Shown here one piece after another: positions 27,013-36,332 of a stretch of DNA of 47,731 nucleotides. Origin of the DNA: GCA-002841655 sp964446775 (GTDB lineage Bacteria > Patescibacteriota > Patescibacteriia > Patescibacteriales > UBA12465); assembly GCA_964446775.1 (NCBI GenBank), contig CAYURA010000001.1, positions 1 to 47,731 on the forward strand, written 5' to 3'. The notes under the pieces were generated by a model. It did no database searches. It was not told the DNA's origin and worked only from the letters and a program-made list of their open reading frames with translations. The translations under genes and the position numbers were made by a program. Every line of letters begins with the position of its first letter. Position 1 is the stretch's first letter.

Positions 27013-27034
27013 AATTAAAATCATTACTAAATCT

Positions 27035-27040
27035 ATTATA
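27035..27040 (-). promoter_or_regulatory. -10 element for the 499-aa protein gene
   Basis: TATAAT on the minus strand, 22 nt before the ATG at 27012. No good -35 was found at 16-18 nt. Its position between the rpoC terminator and the gene supports a promoter. Confidence 0.4.
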
Positions 27041-27069
27041 CTAAGATTACCCCTAAATTAACAGGCATC

Positions 27070-27097
27070 AAAAAAACCTCTTTTGTTAAAGAGGTTT
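27070..27097 (-). terminator. Intrinsic terminator of rpoBC
   Basis: On the minus strand AAACCTCTTT, 4-nt loop, AAAGAGGTTT: a perfect 10-bp stem with the U-run overlapping and following its end, 15 nt after the rpoC stop. Confidence 0.92.
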
Positions 27098-27112
27098 CTT
27101 TGCTAAACTTAA

Positions 27113-30100
27113 TTATTTCTTTTTCTTAACCTCTGCCTGTATGCCCTCATATTCATCTCGTACTTTTTTCCCTTTATAACCAGTACCAGCAGGTATTAGA
27201 CGACCAATAATAACATTTTCTTTCAGCCCTTCCAGGTAATCAATCTTACCACCAATAGCTGCCTCAATTAATACTCGAGGGGTCTCTTGAAAAGAGGCCG
27301 CCGACAGGAAGCTGTCAGTAGTCAGAGAAGCTTTAGTGATTCCCATCAATAATTTATCAGCTTTTGCCTTCTCCTTAACTTGTTTATTCGCTCGATAAAA
27401 TACCTCTGCCTCAACTATTTCACCTGGTAACATAATAGTGTCACCATGATCTTGAATCAAATATCTAGAGAACATTTGCCGAGCAATAATCTCCACGTGC
27501 TTATCATTTAATGGCTGACCTTGAGAAGAATAAACATATTGAATTTCACTGATAATATACTTTTGAGTTGCTAGTTCACCTTTAAGTTGGTAGAGCTCAC
27601 GTAAATCTAGGCTTCCTTCGGTCAATTGATCACCTTTTTTAACCACATCGCCATCTTTAATCATTAACATTGTTCCCTTTAAAATAGAGAACTCTTTGAC
27701 CTTATCAACCTCCCGAGACAAAGAAACATATTTATCACTTAAGAAAACAATACCAGAGCTTTTTGACTTAACACTTTCACCGCCAACCTTAAATAACTCT
27801 TGGCCCTTAGCAACTTTATCTCCTTCTTTAACCAGAGTTATTGCCTTTAAAGCTTTTTTGTCCTTAGCTGTCTTGCCCTTAACTAACTTCAACTCATTAA
27901 TCTTCTCAGAAAAATAATATTTTTCTTGATCTAAGCCTCGATATTTAAGTTGGAGTATTTTAGCTTGCGGATTTGGGACGGTAATATCCTTACCATTTTG
28001 ATCTTTAATAATTTTCTGAGCAAACTCAATTTTAACGCTTCCATCAACATCTGACATTAGAGCTTTTCTTTTTGGACTACGAGCCTCAAAAATTTCTTCA
28101 ACCCTTGGGAGACCCTGAGTAATATCATCTGAGCCAGCCACACCACCTGAATGGAAAGTTCTCATAGTTAGCTGCGTCCCTGGCTCACCAATAGATTGAG
28201 CAGCTATAATACCGACTGAGGCTCCCAATTTAACCAATTTATTATAAGCTAGATCCCAGCCATAACAATGAGCACAAACACCTTTCTGTAATTTACAACT
28301 TAAAGCCGATCGTAAATATATTTTAGTAAGACCTTTAGCTTTAAATTCTTTAATTAACTCTTCATCAATCAAAACACCAGCCTTAGCTAATTTTTTATTT
28401 TTTTCGCCTAATAAATCCTGAGCTAAATAACGACCAATCATTTTCTTATAAAAATCTTCACCAGCATTCTCGCTTTCAGTAATCGTGTATAAAACTCCCT
28501 CATTATCACCACAATCATCTTCAGTCACAATCACATCTTGAGCCACATCAATTAGACGACGAGTTAAATAGCCGGCATTAGCCGTTCTTAAAGCCGTATC
28601 TGATAAACCCTTACGCACGCCATGAGTAGAAATAAAATATTCTAAAACTCCAAAACCTTCTTTAAAGTTACCTTTTACTGGTAATTCAATAATCGCTCCT
28701 GATGGTGAAGTCACTAGTCCCTTCATGCCTAAGATTTGAACTGGCTGTGCCCATGATCCACGAGCGCCAGAATCAATCATTGAATAAACTGGTAAAATAT
28801 TAATTAAACCTGCCTTACAAACCTCAGCCACCTTGTCTTTAGTATTACTCCATTCTTCAATTACTTTGGCATAACGCTCACTTTCTGTTAACAGTCCCTC
28901 ATCATATTGTTCTTGAATTAAATCTACCATTTTATTAGCCTCATTAATCAAACGATCTTTTTCTGGTAAGTGTGGTAAATCACCAAAACCCCAAGAAAGA
29001 CCTGATTTGGTAATAAAGGCTAAACTTTTATTCTTAATAGTATCAATTACTCTCACTGTTTCCTCCTCAGAATACAGACGTAGACACTCTCTAATCAAAT
29101 CTTTTAATTTATTTTTACCTACGACTTCGTTAATAAATCTTAATTTTTCTGGAATTAAATAGTTAAATATAACCCGTCCAGCAGTAGTTCTTATTCTTTC
29201 TCCGTTAACCTTAACCATGATTGGTTCATTAAGAGCAATAAACTTATTGTCATAAGCTAAAATAGCCTCATTACCATCATAAAAATGTCTCAACTCTTCT
29301 GTTTTCTTTTCTTTTCCAGCTGGATCTTCTAAAGTAATATAATATGTTCCCCAAACAATATCTTGACCAGGAGCGACAATTGGATCACCAGTAGCTGGTT
29401 TTAATAAATTATGAGTAGAAAGCATAATCTCAGCTGCTTCTTGTTTAGCTTCTTTAGTTAAGGGCACATGAACTGCCATTTGATCACCATCAAAATCAGC
29501 ATTAAACGCCGTACAAACAAGTGGATGAATCTGAATAGCCTTACCTTCAATTAATACTGGTTTAAAAGCTTGAATACCTAAGCGATGCAAAGTTGGCGCA
29601 CGATTTAGTAGCACATAGGCCTCCTTTACCGTTTCCTCTAAAATGTCCCATACTTCATCATGCCCAGCCTCAATATAACGAGAGGCACTACGAACATTGT
29701 GTACAATTTCTCGTTTAATTAGTTGGCTAATGATAAATGGTTTAAATAATTCTAAAGCCATTATTTTTGGTAAGCCACATTGGTCAAGATTCAATCTAGG
29801 ATTAACCACAATAACACTACGGCCAGAATAGTCCACCCGCTTACCTAATAGGTTTTGGCGAAAGCGTCCTTGCTTACCCTTTAATCCATCTGCTAAAGAC
29901 TTAAGTTGTCTTTTTTGGCCGGTTGAAGCGGTAACTGTCTTGGTGTGGCGAGCACTATTATCAATCAAAGCATCAACTGCTTCTTGTAGCATTCTCTTTT
30001 CATTGCGGCAAATAACTTCTGGCGCATTAAGGTCAGTTAATTGTCTTAAACGATTATTACGATTAATAACTCGACGATATAAATCATTTAAATCTGAAGC

Positions 30101-31078
30101 AGCAAAACGACCGCCATCTAGAGCCACCATTGGTCTTAAATCTGGCGGGACTACAGGCACGGTAGTCATTACCATCCATTCCGGACGTAAATTATTATTG
30201 TGGAAATTATTTAGTAGCTTCAAACGTTTAACTAATTTATCACGTTTAGATTCAACTACATCCACTAACTTAGCCTCAACATTATCAATACTCTTTTTTA
30301 AATCTATCTTTTCCAAAAGATAGCGGATTGCCTCCGCTCCAATCCCTGCTTCAAATAAATGACCAAATTTTAAACTGAGATTTTGGTATTGATGCTCGGA
30401 TAGAATTAATAGTGGCTTTAGCTCCTTCAATTCTTTTGTAACCTGAGCAAAGTCTTCATCTAATTCACCTATTTTGTTGTCCTTTTCAAGATTTATCGCC
30501 TTTAATTCTCCACTAAGATCATGATCTTTATCCTTTGTCTTAGCCTCATTAATCTTTTTAGTTTTTTGAATATATTCACTCTCAATACTTTTCTTTTTTG
30601 ATTTGTATTCAGCCTTTACTTGTTCAATGGCCGCTTCTTTCATTCCCTCGTCAACCGAAGTCACAATAAAGCTAGCAAAATAGATAACTTTTTCTAATGA
30701 TTGGATACCAAGCCCGAGTAATAATCCAATTTTAGAAGAGATGCCTCTTAGGAACCAAATATGAGTACAAGGAATTTGCAAAGAGATATGTCCCATTCGT
30801 TCACGACGAACAATACTTCGAGTTACCTCTACTCCACACTTATCACAAACAATCCCTTTATAGCGTATTTTTTTATATTTACCACAAGCACACTCCCAAT
30901 CCTTAGTTGGGCCAAATATTTTTTCACAGAATAAGCCGTCTTTCTCAGGTTTCTGCGTGCGATAATTAATGGTTTCTGGCCGAACGACTTCACCATGAGT
31001 CCAAGAAAGAATCTCTTCAGGTGAAGCTAATTTCAGTCGGATAGCATCAAAATCGCTTGTTTTAATAGGATTTAACAT
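27113..31078 (-). CDS. rpoC: DNA-directed RNA polymerase subunit beta'
   Basis: 1321 aa, the DNA-clamp and catalytic subunit. An N-terminal zinc site is visible (CACGKYKKIRYKG with CDKCG). The active-site Mg loop is NADFDGDQMAVH. A second zinc site follows (CGDNEG, then CKLQKGVCAHCYGWD). The bridge-helix and trigger-loop region (SIGEPGTQLTMRTFH) is intact. A lysine/glutamate-rich coiled-coil insert lies at about residues 140-220 (AEYKSKKKSIESEY...). It follows rpoB by 36 bp and ends at a strong terminator. The ribosomal protein genes that often precede rpoBC (rplJ, rplL) are absent here. Confidence 0.98.
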   Translation of the reverse strand: MLNPIKTSDFDAIRLKLASPEEILSWTHGEVVRPETINYRTQKPEKDGLFCEKIFGPTKDWECACGKYKKIRYKGIVCDKCGVEVTRSIVRRERMGHISLQIPCTHIWFLRGISSKIGLLLGLGIQSLEKVIYFASFIVTSVDEGMKEAAIEQVKAEYKSKKKSIESEYIQKTKKINEAKTKDKDHDLSGELKAINLEKDNKIGELDEDFAQVTKELKELKPLLILSEHQYQNLSLKFGHLFEAGIGAEAIRYLLEKIDLKKSIDNVEAKLVDVVESKRDKLVKRLKLLNNFHNNNLRPEWMVMTTVPVVPPDLRPMVALDGGRFAASDLNDLYRRVINRNNRLRQLTDLNAPEVICRNEKRMLQEAVDALIDNSARHTKTVTASTGQKRQLKSLADGLKGKQGRFRQNLLGKRVDYSGRSVIVVNPRLNLDQCGLPKIMALELFKPFIISQLIKREIVHNVRSASRYIEAGHDEVWDILEETVKEAYVLLNRAPTLHRLGIQAFKPVLIEGKAIQIHPLVCTAFNADFDGDQMAVHVPLTKEAKQEAAEIMLSTHNLLKPATGDPIVAPGQDIVWGTYYITLEDPAGKEKKTEELRHFYDGNEAILAYDNKFIALNEPIMVKVNGERIRTTAGRVIFNYLIPEKLRFINEVVGKNKLKDLIRECLRLYSEEETVRVIDTIKNKSLAFITKSGLSWGFGDLPHLPEKDRLINEANKMVDLIQEQYDEGLLTESERYAKVIEEWSNTKDKVAEVCKAGLINILPVYSMIDSGARGSWAQPVQILGMKGLVTSPSGAIIELPVKGNFKEGFGVLEYFISTHGVRKGLSDTALRTANAGYLTRRLIDVAQDVIVTEDDCGDNEGVLYTITESENAGEDFYKKMIGRYLAQDLLGEKNKKLAKAGVLIDEELIKEFKAKGLTKIYLRSALSCKLQKGVCAHCYGWDLAYNKLVKLGASVGIIAAQSIGEPGTQLTMRTFHSGGVAGSDDITQGLPRVEEIFEARSPKRKALMSDVDGSVKIEFAQKIIKDQNGKDITVPNPQAKILQLKYRGLDQEKYYFSEKINELKLVKGKTAKDKKALKAITLVKEGDKVAKGQELFKVGGESVKSKSSGIVFLSDKYVSLSREVDKVKEFSILKGTMLMIKDGDVVKKGDQLTEGSLDLRELYQLKGELATQKYIISEIQYVYSSQGQPLNDKHVEIIARQMFSRYLIQDHGDTIMLPGEIVEAEVFYRANKQVKEKAKADKLLMGITKASLTTDSFLSAASFQETPRVLIEAAIGGKIDYLEGLKENVIIGRLIPAGTGYKGKKVRDEYEGIQAEVKKKK

Positions 31079-31114
31079 ATTTATTATAATAATTGATAAG
31101 AAAACAAAAAAATT

Positions 31115-34100
31115 TTATTTAACCTCTAGGTCCTCAGCAGGGATTATATTTTCTGGATTAACTAACAATTCAGGCTTTTCATAGTCAAAACGCTCGTCCT
31201 TTTTCTCCTCTAAATCAAACTCAGTGGCCACCTCAGAAGCTGGTTCTTCACCAGGTCCACCAAGAAGTTCTACTCCTAAACCCAAGCCCTTAAGTTCCCT
31301 GATTAAAACATTAAAGGACTCAGGAACATTCAATTTCTCAATCTCCTCACCTTTAATAATTGCCTCATAAGCTTTTGAGCGGCCAGGCACATCGTCAGAT
31401 TTAATAGTTAACATTTCTTGTAAAGTATGAGAAGCCCCATATCCTTCAAGGGCCCAAACTTCCATTTCACCAAAACGCTGTCCACCAAACTGAGCTTTAC
31501 CACCTAAAGGTTGTTGAGTAATAAGGGAGTAGGGGCCGATGGAGCGTTGATGAATTTTGTCTTCCACCATATGATTAAGCTTCAACACATACTTATAGCC
31601 AACCGTAATCTTATTATCATATGGTTCACCAGTGCGGCCATCAAATAAATTAATTTTTCCATCTTCTGGTAATCCAGCCCTAATTAATTCCGCTTTAATA
31701 ATATCTTCACTGATACCATTTAAGGCTGGAGTTGCCACTTTATAACCAAGTTTTTGTACAGCAAAACCCAAATGAGTTTCAAGTAATTGGCCTAGATTCA
31801 TACGAGAAATAATACCTAGAGGTGATAAAATGATATCAATTGGTGTGCCATCTTCCATATAGGGCATATCCTCAGTGGGCACAACTCGAGAAATAACTCC
31901 TTTATTACCATGACGGCCAGACATTTTATCTCCCACTTGAATCTTTCTTAAATTAGCAATTGAGACTTGAATTGATTGAAGCACTCCAGCTGCTAGTCGG
32001 TCACCTTCTTCACGAGAAAAAATCTTGATATCAACTACTTTACCATGTTCGCCATGTTCTAAATATAATGAAGAATCCCGAACGTCTTTAGCTTTTTCAC
32101 CAAAAATAGCCCGCAATAATTTTTCTTCAGCTGATAAAGTCGTCTCACCTTTAGGAGTTATTTTACCAACTAAAATATCACCCGAAGAAACTTCTGCTCC
32201 AATATGAATGATCCCATCTTCATCTAAATTTTTTAATTTCTCTTCACTTATATTAGGGATGTCATTGGTAATAACTTCTGATCCTAATTTAGTATCACGA
32301 ACATCAATCGTATAGTTCTCAATATGAATAGAGGAATAGACATCATCCTTAACTAAGCGTTCCGAAATAATAATAGCGTCTTCATAGTTAAAGCCGTCCC
32401 AGGTCATAAAAGCTACCAAAACATTACGCCCTAAAGCTAATTCACCATTATCAATAGCTGGACCATCAGACAATATCTGACCGACTTTTATCTTATCACC
32501 CAAGAGAACACAAGGATGCTGATTAATACAAGTTGATGAGTTTGAGCGGACAAATTTATTCAAGTCATATTTTACCACCCCGTTCTTACTATTAGTTACC
32601 TCAATAGAAGCTGCTTCTAGCTTAGTCACCACCCCCGTCTCTTTAGCAATGACTACATGACCACTGTCAATAGCTGCTCTTGACTCAATACCAGTGCCTA
32701 CAATCGGCGCATCAGTAATAACCAAGGGAACTGCCTGACGTTGCATATTGGTACCCATAAGTGATCTTTGGCCATCGTTATGTTCCATGAAAGGTATAAG
32801 CGAAGTAGCAATAGAAATAATCTGATTTGCTGCTACCCCAACAAAATCAATCTTTTCAACATCTTCTAAACTTGGCTGACCTTGGCTACGGACTTCAAAA
32901 CGAGACACGGTAAAAACACCTTTTTCATTAACAGGGATAGTTGAATCGGCAATAATATATTTTTCTTCTTCAAAAGCGTCTAAAAAGACTATTTCATCTG
33001 TTATATGGCTAGCTTGTTTTGTATGCTTGACTCGACGATATGGAGATTCTAAAAAACCATAACTATTTAAACGAGCATAACTAGCTAAGTGGCCAAGCAA
33101 ACCAATATTTGGACCTTCTGGCGTGGCAATCGGACAAATACGTCCATAATGAGTAGTGTGTACATCACGAACATCAAAACCAGCCCGCTCACGACTCAAT
33201 CCGCCCGGCCCCATCGCTGATAAACGGCGCTTATGTTCTAGCTCGGCTAAGGGATTAGTCTGGTCCATAAACTGAGACAACTGAGACGACATAAAAAATT
33301 CTTTAACTACTCCAATAATTGGTCGTGAATTGACTAATTTATTAGGTGTTAGAGTAGCAATATCTGAAGTTGACATTCTGTCTTTAACAATTCTCTCCAT
33401 CCGAGCTAGACCAACTCGATAACGATTTTGAATTAAGCCACCAATAGCTCGAACCCGTCGATTACTTAAATGATCGATATCATCTTCTGGCTCTTTAGTA
33501 ATATTAAGACGAATAACCTCTTTAACTATTAGTAATAAATCTTCTTTACGTAGAACTCTATTCTCTTTTTTATTAGCTAAATTAAGATCAAAACGACGAT
33601 TTAATTTATAGCGACCAACTCGACCAAAATCATAACGGTCAAAACGGAAAAACATAGAATGAATTAATTGGCGCGCATTCTCCACTGAAGCCAAATCTCC
33701 TGGCCGGATGCGTCGATAGACTTCTTGCAGACCTTCAGCTTCATCTTTAGCAATATCTTTTTCAATGGTTGCCTCAATAAAACCTGGCTCATCATCCTTA
33801 ATCAAATCTACATCAGCAAAAAGTTTTATCAACTCTTCGTCACTTTCATAACCAAAAGCACGTAAAAGTGAAGTCACCGCTACTTTACGCTTACGATCAA
33901 TGCGCACCCAAATCACTTTATTAGAATCAGTCTCAATCTCTAACCAAGCTCCCCGATTAGGGATAACTTTAGCTCCATAACATTTCTTACCCTTAACAAA
34001 TTCAGCTGTAAACATTACACCGGCTGATCTAATAAGTTGAGAAACAACAACTCTCTCAATACCATTGATGATAAAGGTCCCCTTATCAGTCATGACAGGA

Positions 34101-34450
34101 AAGTCACCTAAATAGACTTCCTGATTAGAGCTCTCTCCAGTTTTTTTATTAAGTAATCGGGTCTTAACTCTTACAGGAGCTTCATAAGTAATATTTTTAT
34201 CACGACTTTCTAATTCAGTAAATTTAGGCTCATCCAAATAGTAATCTTCAAAATATAATTCTAAATCACGACCAATAAAATCGCTTATTGGGTTAATTTC
34301 ATCAAAAAGTTCAGCTAAGCCTTCTTCTAAAAACCAGCGATAGGAATCTTTTTGAATTTCAATTAAATCTGGCAATGGTATTTCTGCCTTAAAATCGGTG
34401 AAGAAATGGCGTTCAACAATTTTTTTGTCCATAGTGCTAATTTTTGGCAT
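31115..34450 (-). CDS. rpoB: DNA-directed RNA polymerase subunit beta
   Basis: 1111 aa from the ATG at 34450; a GTG at 34465 would add five residues and a further ATG lies at 34432. Typical RpoB regions are in order: FTDFKAEIPLPDLIEIQ at the start; SQLSQFMDQTNPLAELEHKR (rifampicin pocket); HYGRICPIATPEGPNIGL; GDKMSGRHGNKGVIS; and the C-terminal GGKAQFGGQRFGEMEVWALE clamp anchor. The rifampicin-region residues look wild-type (DQTN, HKRRLSAMGPGGL). Transcription starts about 290 nt upstream, from a strong promoter with a hairpin-rich leader. The acidic tail after the clamp anchor is short. Confidence 0.98.
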   Translation of the reverse strand: MPKISTMDKKIVERHFFTDFKAEIPLPDLIEIQKDSYRWFLEEGLAELFDEINPISDFIGRDLELYFEDYYLDEPKFTELESRDKNITYEAPVRVKTRLLNKKTGESSNQEVYLGDFPVMTDKGTFIINGIERVVVSQLIRSAGVMFTAEFVKGKKCYGAKVIPNRGAWLEIETDSNKVIWVRIDRKRKVAVTSLLRAFGYESDEELIKLFADVDLIKDDEPGFIEATIEKDIAKDEAEGLQEVYRRIRPGDLASVENARQLIHSMFFRFDRYDFGRVGRYKLNRRFDLNLANKKENRVLRKEDLLLIVKEVIRLNITKEPEDDIDHLSNRRVRAIGGLIQNRYRVGLARMERIVKDRMSTSDIATLTPNKLVNSRPIIGVVKEFFMSSQLSQFMDQTNPLAELEHKRRLSAMGPGGLSRERAGFDVRDVHTTHYGRICPIATPEGPNIGLLGHLASYARLNSYGFLESPYRRVKHTKQASHITDEIVFLDAFEEEKYIIADSTIPVNEKGVFTVSRFEVRSQGQPSLEDVEKIDFVGVAANQIISIATSLIPFMEHNDGQRSLMGTNMQRQAVPLVITDAPIVGTGIESRAAIDSGHVVIAKETGVVTKLEAASIEVTNSKNGVVKYDLNKFVRSNSSTCINQHPCVLLGDKIKVGQILSDGPAIDNGELALGRNVLVAFMTWDGFNYEDAIIISERLVKDDVYSSIHIENYTIDVRDTKLGSEVITNDIPNISEEKLKNLDEDGIIHIGAEVSSGDILVGKITPKGETTLSAEEKLLRAIFGEKAKDVRDSSLYLEHGEHGKVVDIKIFSREEGDRLAAGVLQSIQVSIANLRKIQVGDKMSGRHGNKGVISRVVPTEDMPYMEDGTPIDIILSPLGIISRMNLGQLLETHLGFAVQKLGYKVATPALNGISEDIIKAELIRAGLPEDGKINLFDGRTGEPYDNKITVGYKYVLKLNHMVEDKIHQRSIGPYSLITQQPLGGKAQFGGQRFGEMEVWALEGYGASHTLQEMLTIKSDDVPGRSKAYEAIIKGEEIEKLNVPESFNVLIRELKGLGLGVELLGGPGEEPASEVATEFDLEEKKDERFDYEKPELLVNPENIIPAEDLEVK

Positions 34451-34612
34451 ATAAGAAAAGGGCACAAAAGAGTCACTAACTATACTAGATACTTAGCGAC
34501 TATCTGGCTTAAATTTTATTGCTTTGATGAGATGGCGCATCAACAAAAAAATCCCAAACTTAAAATAAGCTTGAGTTGCAAATTTTTATTTAATTGCGCG
34601 TTAATTTTATAA

Positions 34613-34643
34613 TCACTTTAGAAAAACCTAATTTATAAAGTGA
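34613..34643 (-). repeat. Hairpin in the rpoBC leader
   Basis: 8-bp perfect inverted repeat TCACTTTA/TAAAGTGA with a 15-nt loop, located between the terminator-like hairpin and the rpoB start. Confidence 0.5.
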
Positions 34644-34649
34644 ATTTCT

Positions 34650-34709
34650 CTAAAAAAACAAAAAAAACGGATGGTGTGCTAAAATAAATTTTTTGCTATT
34701 ACCGACCGT
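34650..34709 (-). terminator. Terminator-like hairpin in the rpoB leader
   Basis: On the minus strand ACGGTCGGT...ACCATCCGT (7 of 9 pairs, internal AT-rich extension) followed by T8 G T7. It lies about 35-90 nt after the inferred rpoB transcription start and downstream of the Mur ligase gene. Confidence 0.6.
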
Positions 34710-34748
34710 CCTTAATGAATTTTTATCTGAAAACCGATTGTATTACTT

Positions 34749-34777
34749 ATAATATTACAATCCAGGATATTTGTCAA
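34749..34777 (-). promoter_or_regulatory. Strong sigma-70-type promoter of rpoBC
   Basis: TTGACA (34772-34777), 17-nt spacer, TATTAT (34749-34754) on the minus strand: the best promoter match in the window. Predicted start near 34742. Confidence 0.85.
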
Positions 34778-34812
34778 TACACAGAATATCCACAGCTCAC
34801 TAAACTAATTAT

Positions 34813-36225
34813 TTAAACTATTTTCTTTAATTCCTCTCTTATTACTTCCCGATCATCCCAAGCTATCTTTCTATTATTAGCCACACAAATAAATTGTTCC
34901 GCTCCTTTACCCGTTATAAGTAATAGGTCCCCTGGTTTAGCTAGAATTAAAGCTTTTTTAATAGCCTCTCGTCGATCTAAGATTTTGAATAAATTAACAT
35001 TTAATGTCTTTCCTTCATTTTCTGCTCCAGCCGCTACTTGGTCAATAATTTCCTGAGGATCATCATCATATGGATCCTCATCGGTGATAATAACTATATC
35101 TGCCCTCGAACCAGCCATGCTCCCCAAAATAGACCGCCTAGCTATATCTCTTCCGCCCCCACAAGATCCGAAAACATGGATCAAACGATTATGGGGAATG
35201 AGTTGTAAGTTGTCATACAAAGAAGCCATTGCTTTGGGCTCAAAGGCATAATCAACCATAACTGTAAATTTTTGTTTTTCTTCAATTTTTTCCATTTTTC
35301 CAGGCAATGACTGAATCTTAGTTAAAGACTCAACTAGGGCCTGAGAATCAACTTCTAGTTCACGTGCAATACTTAAAGCAGCTACTGAATTAATTATATT
35401 ATATGAGCCCAAGAGAGCTAAGTGATAGCGATAATCTTCATAAATAAAATCAGAACCTTCAGCTCCAGAAAATAATTTTTCAAATTTAACAATTCTAGGC
35501 AAAAACTTAATTGCTTCTTCTCCATCTAACCACTCTCTCTCTTGCCTAAGATTTAAATCAATATAAGCTATCCTTTTCTCCGCCCAAAATGATAAATAGT
35601 ATGGAGCATATTCATCATCACCATTAACAATAGTTGTTTTTTTAAGCTTTCTAAGTTCTGTCTTTTGTAAAGAGCTAGGTTTTAATACCACTCTATTATC
35701 ATTGTTAATATATTTAGTCTTACATCTTTTTAAATGAGAAAATAGCCTCCCTTTAGCTTCTTTATAATTAAGGAAGCCACCATGAGCTTCAATATGTTCA
35801 GGGTAGAGATTGGTATAGAGGAGAATGTCGTAATCAATAAACCGATGTCGATATTGTTCTATCCCTTGGGAAGTAGTTTCAATAATAGCTACTTGGCAAC
35901 CATTTTTAAACATGCGGCTTAAATGCTGTTGTAGAAAAAAACGCCCAGGCATTGTCATCTTTCTATCATTTAACCATTCTTTCCGACCATCATTAAATTG
36001 AGTAGTGGAGCTATAGCCAGACAGATAAGCATTATCAGACAAAAGCTTAGCTAACAAACTGACTGTTGTTGTTTTTCCAGTAGTACCAGTGATACCAATA
36101 ACAATCAATCGCCGACTTGGGAAGCCATAATATAGGGCAGATAGCCAGGCTAATAAAAAATGATAAGGCGGAAGAATTTTGCGCAATAATTTTCTAGGAA
36201 TAAGTTTTTTTATTTTATTTATCAT
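34813..36225 (-). CDS. Mur ligase family protein (MurE-like) lacking the N-terminal domain
   Basis: 470 aa. ATP-dependent amide ligase of cell-wall precursor synthesis. P-loop GTTGKTT at 47-53; then ETTSQGIEQYR, TNLYPEHIEAHGG and YKEAKGRLF (the lysine that is carbamylated in MurE); C-terminal GKGAEQ. Only ~40 residues precede the P-loop, against about 100 in MurE, and these look like a basic/hydrophobic membrane-associating segment (YHFLLAWLSALYYG). The UDP-binding domain is thus missing. Substrate-site motifs also differ: DYAFEPK for DYAHTPD, and DEDPYDDDP where diaminopimelate-adding MurE has DNPR. The gene may use another acceptor. The -10 lies 7 nt before the ATG, implying a leaderless mRNA. 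Confidence 0.85.
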   Translation of the reverse strand: MINKIKKLIPRKLLRKILPPYHFLLAWLSALYYGFPSRRLIVIGITGTTGKTTTVSLLAKLLSDNAYLSGYSSTTQFNDGRKEWLNDRKMTMPGRFFLQQHLSRMFKNGCQVAIIETTSQGIEQYRHRFIDYDILLYTNLYPEHIEAHGGFLNYKEAKGRLFSHLKRCKTKYINNDNRVVLKPSSLQKTELRKLKKTTIVNGDDEYAPYYLSFWAEKRIAYIDLNLRQEREWLDGEEAIKFLPRIVKFEKLFSGAEGSDFIYEDYRYHLALLGSYNIINSVAALSIARELEVDSQALVESLTKIQSLPGKMEKIEEKQKFTVMVDYAFEPKAMASLYDNLQLIPHNRLIHVFGSCGGGRDIARRSILGSMAGSRADIVIITDEDPYDDDPQEIIDQVAAGAENEGKTLNVNLFKILDRREAIKKALILAKPGDLLLITGKGAEQFICVANNRKIAWDDREVIREELKKIV

Positions 36226-36232
36226 AATATTT

Positions 36233-36241
36233 ATTATAGCA
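36233..36241 (-). promoter_or_regulatory. Extended -10 promoter of the Mur ligase gene
   Basis: TGCTATAAT on the minus strand, ending 7 nt before the ATG at 36225. The -35 is poor (TTCTTC at 17 nt). Predicted transcript start is at or next to the start codon. Confidence 0.5.
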
Positions 36242-36277
36242 AAAAAAGAAAGATAGAAGAATACTTAAAAATGGACT

Positions 36278-36303
36278 AAAAACAGACAAATAAATTTTGC
36301 CTG
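36278..36303 (-). terminator. Intrinsic terminator of ftsK
   Basis: On the minus strand CAGGCAAA, 5-nt loop, TTTGTCTG (8 bp including one G-U) followed by TTTTT; 29 nt after the ftsK stop. Confidence 0.75.
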
Positions 36304-36332
36304 CTTTTTAAAATATGAATTTTACTAATAGA

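Larger units (their letters stand above)
34466..34812 (-). promoter_or_regulatory. Long untranslated leader and promoter region of rpoBC
   Basis: This 347-base gap holds no gene. On the minus strand it contains, in order of transcription: the rpoB promoter, a terminator-like hairpin with a long U-rich run, a second hairpin (34613-34643), and a smaller stem TTGATG/CATCAA near 34530. I recognise no known riboswitch or leader family. The first hairpin may be an attenuator or simply end transcripts of the upstream Mur ligase gene. Confidence 0.6.

Noticed and set aside
29940..30323. 127-codon plus-strand frame inside rpoC
   Set aside because: Antisense to the strongly conserved rpoC coding sequence, no promoter or recognisable product; a shadow frame.
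34466..34812. SRP RNA, RNase P RNA, 6S RNA or known riboswitch in the rpoB leader
   Set aside because: No conserved core motif of these RNAs recognised; only generic hairpins.
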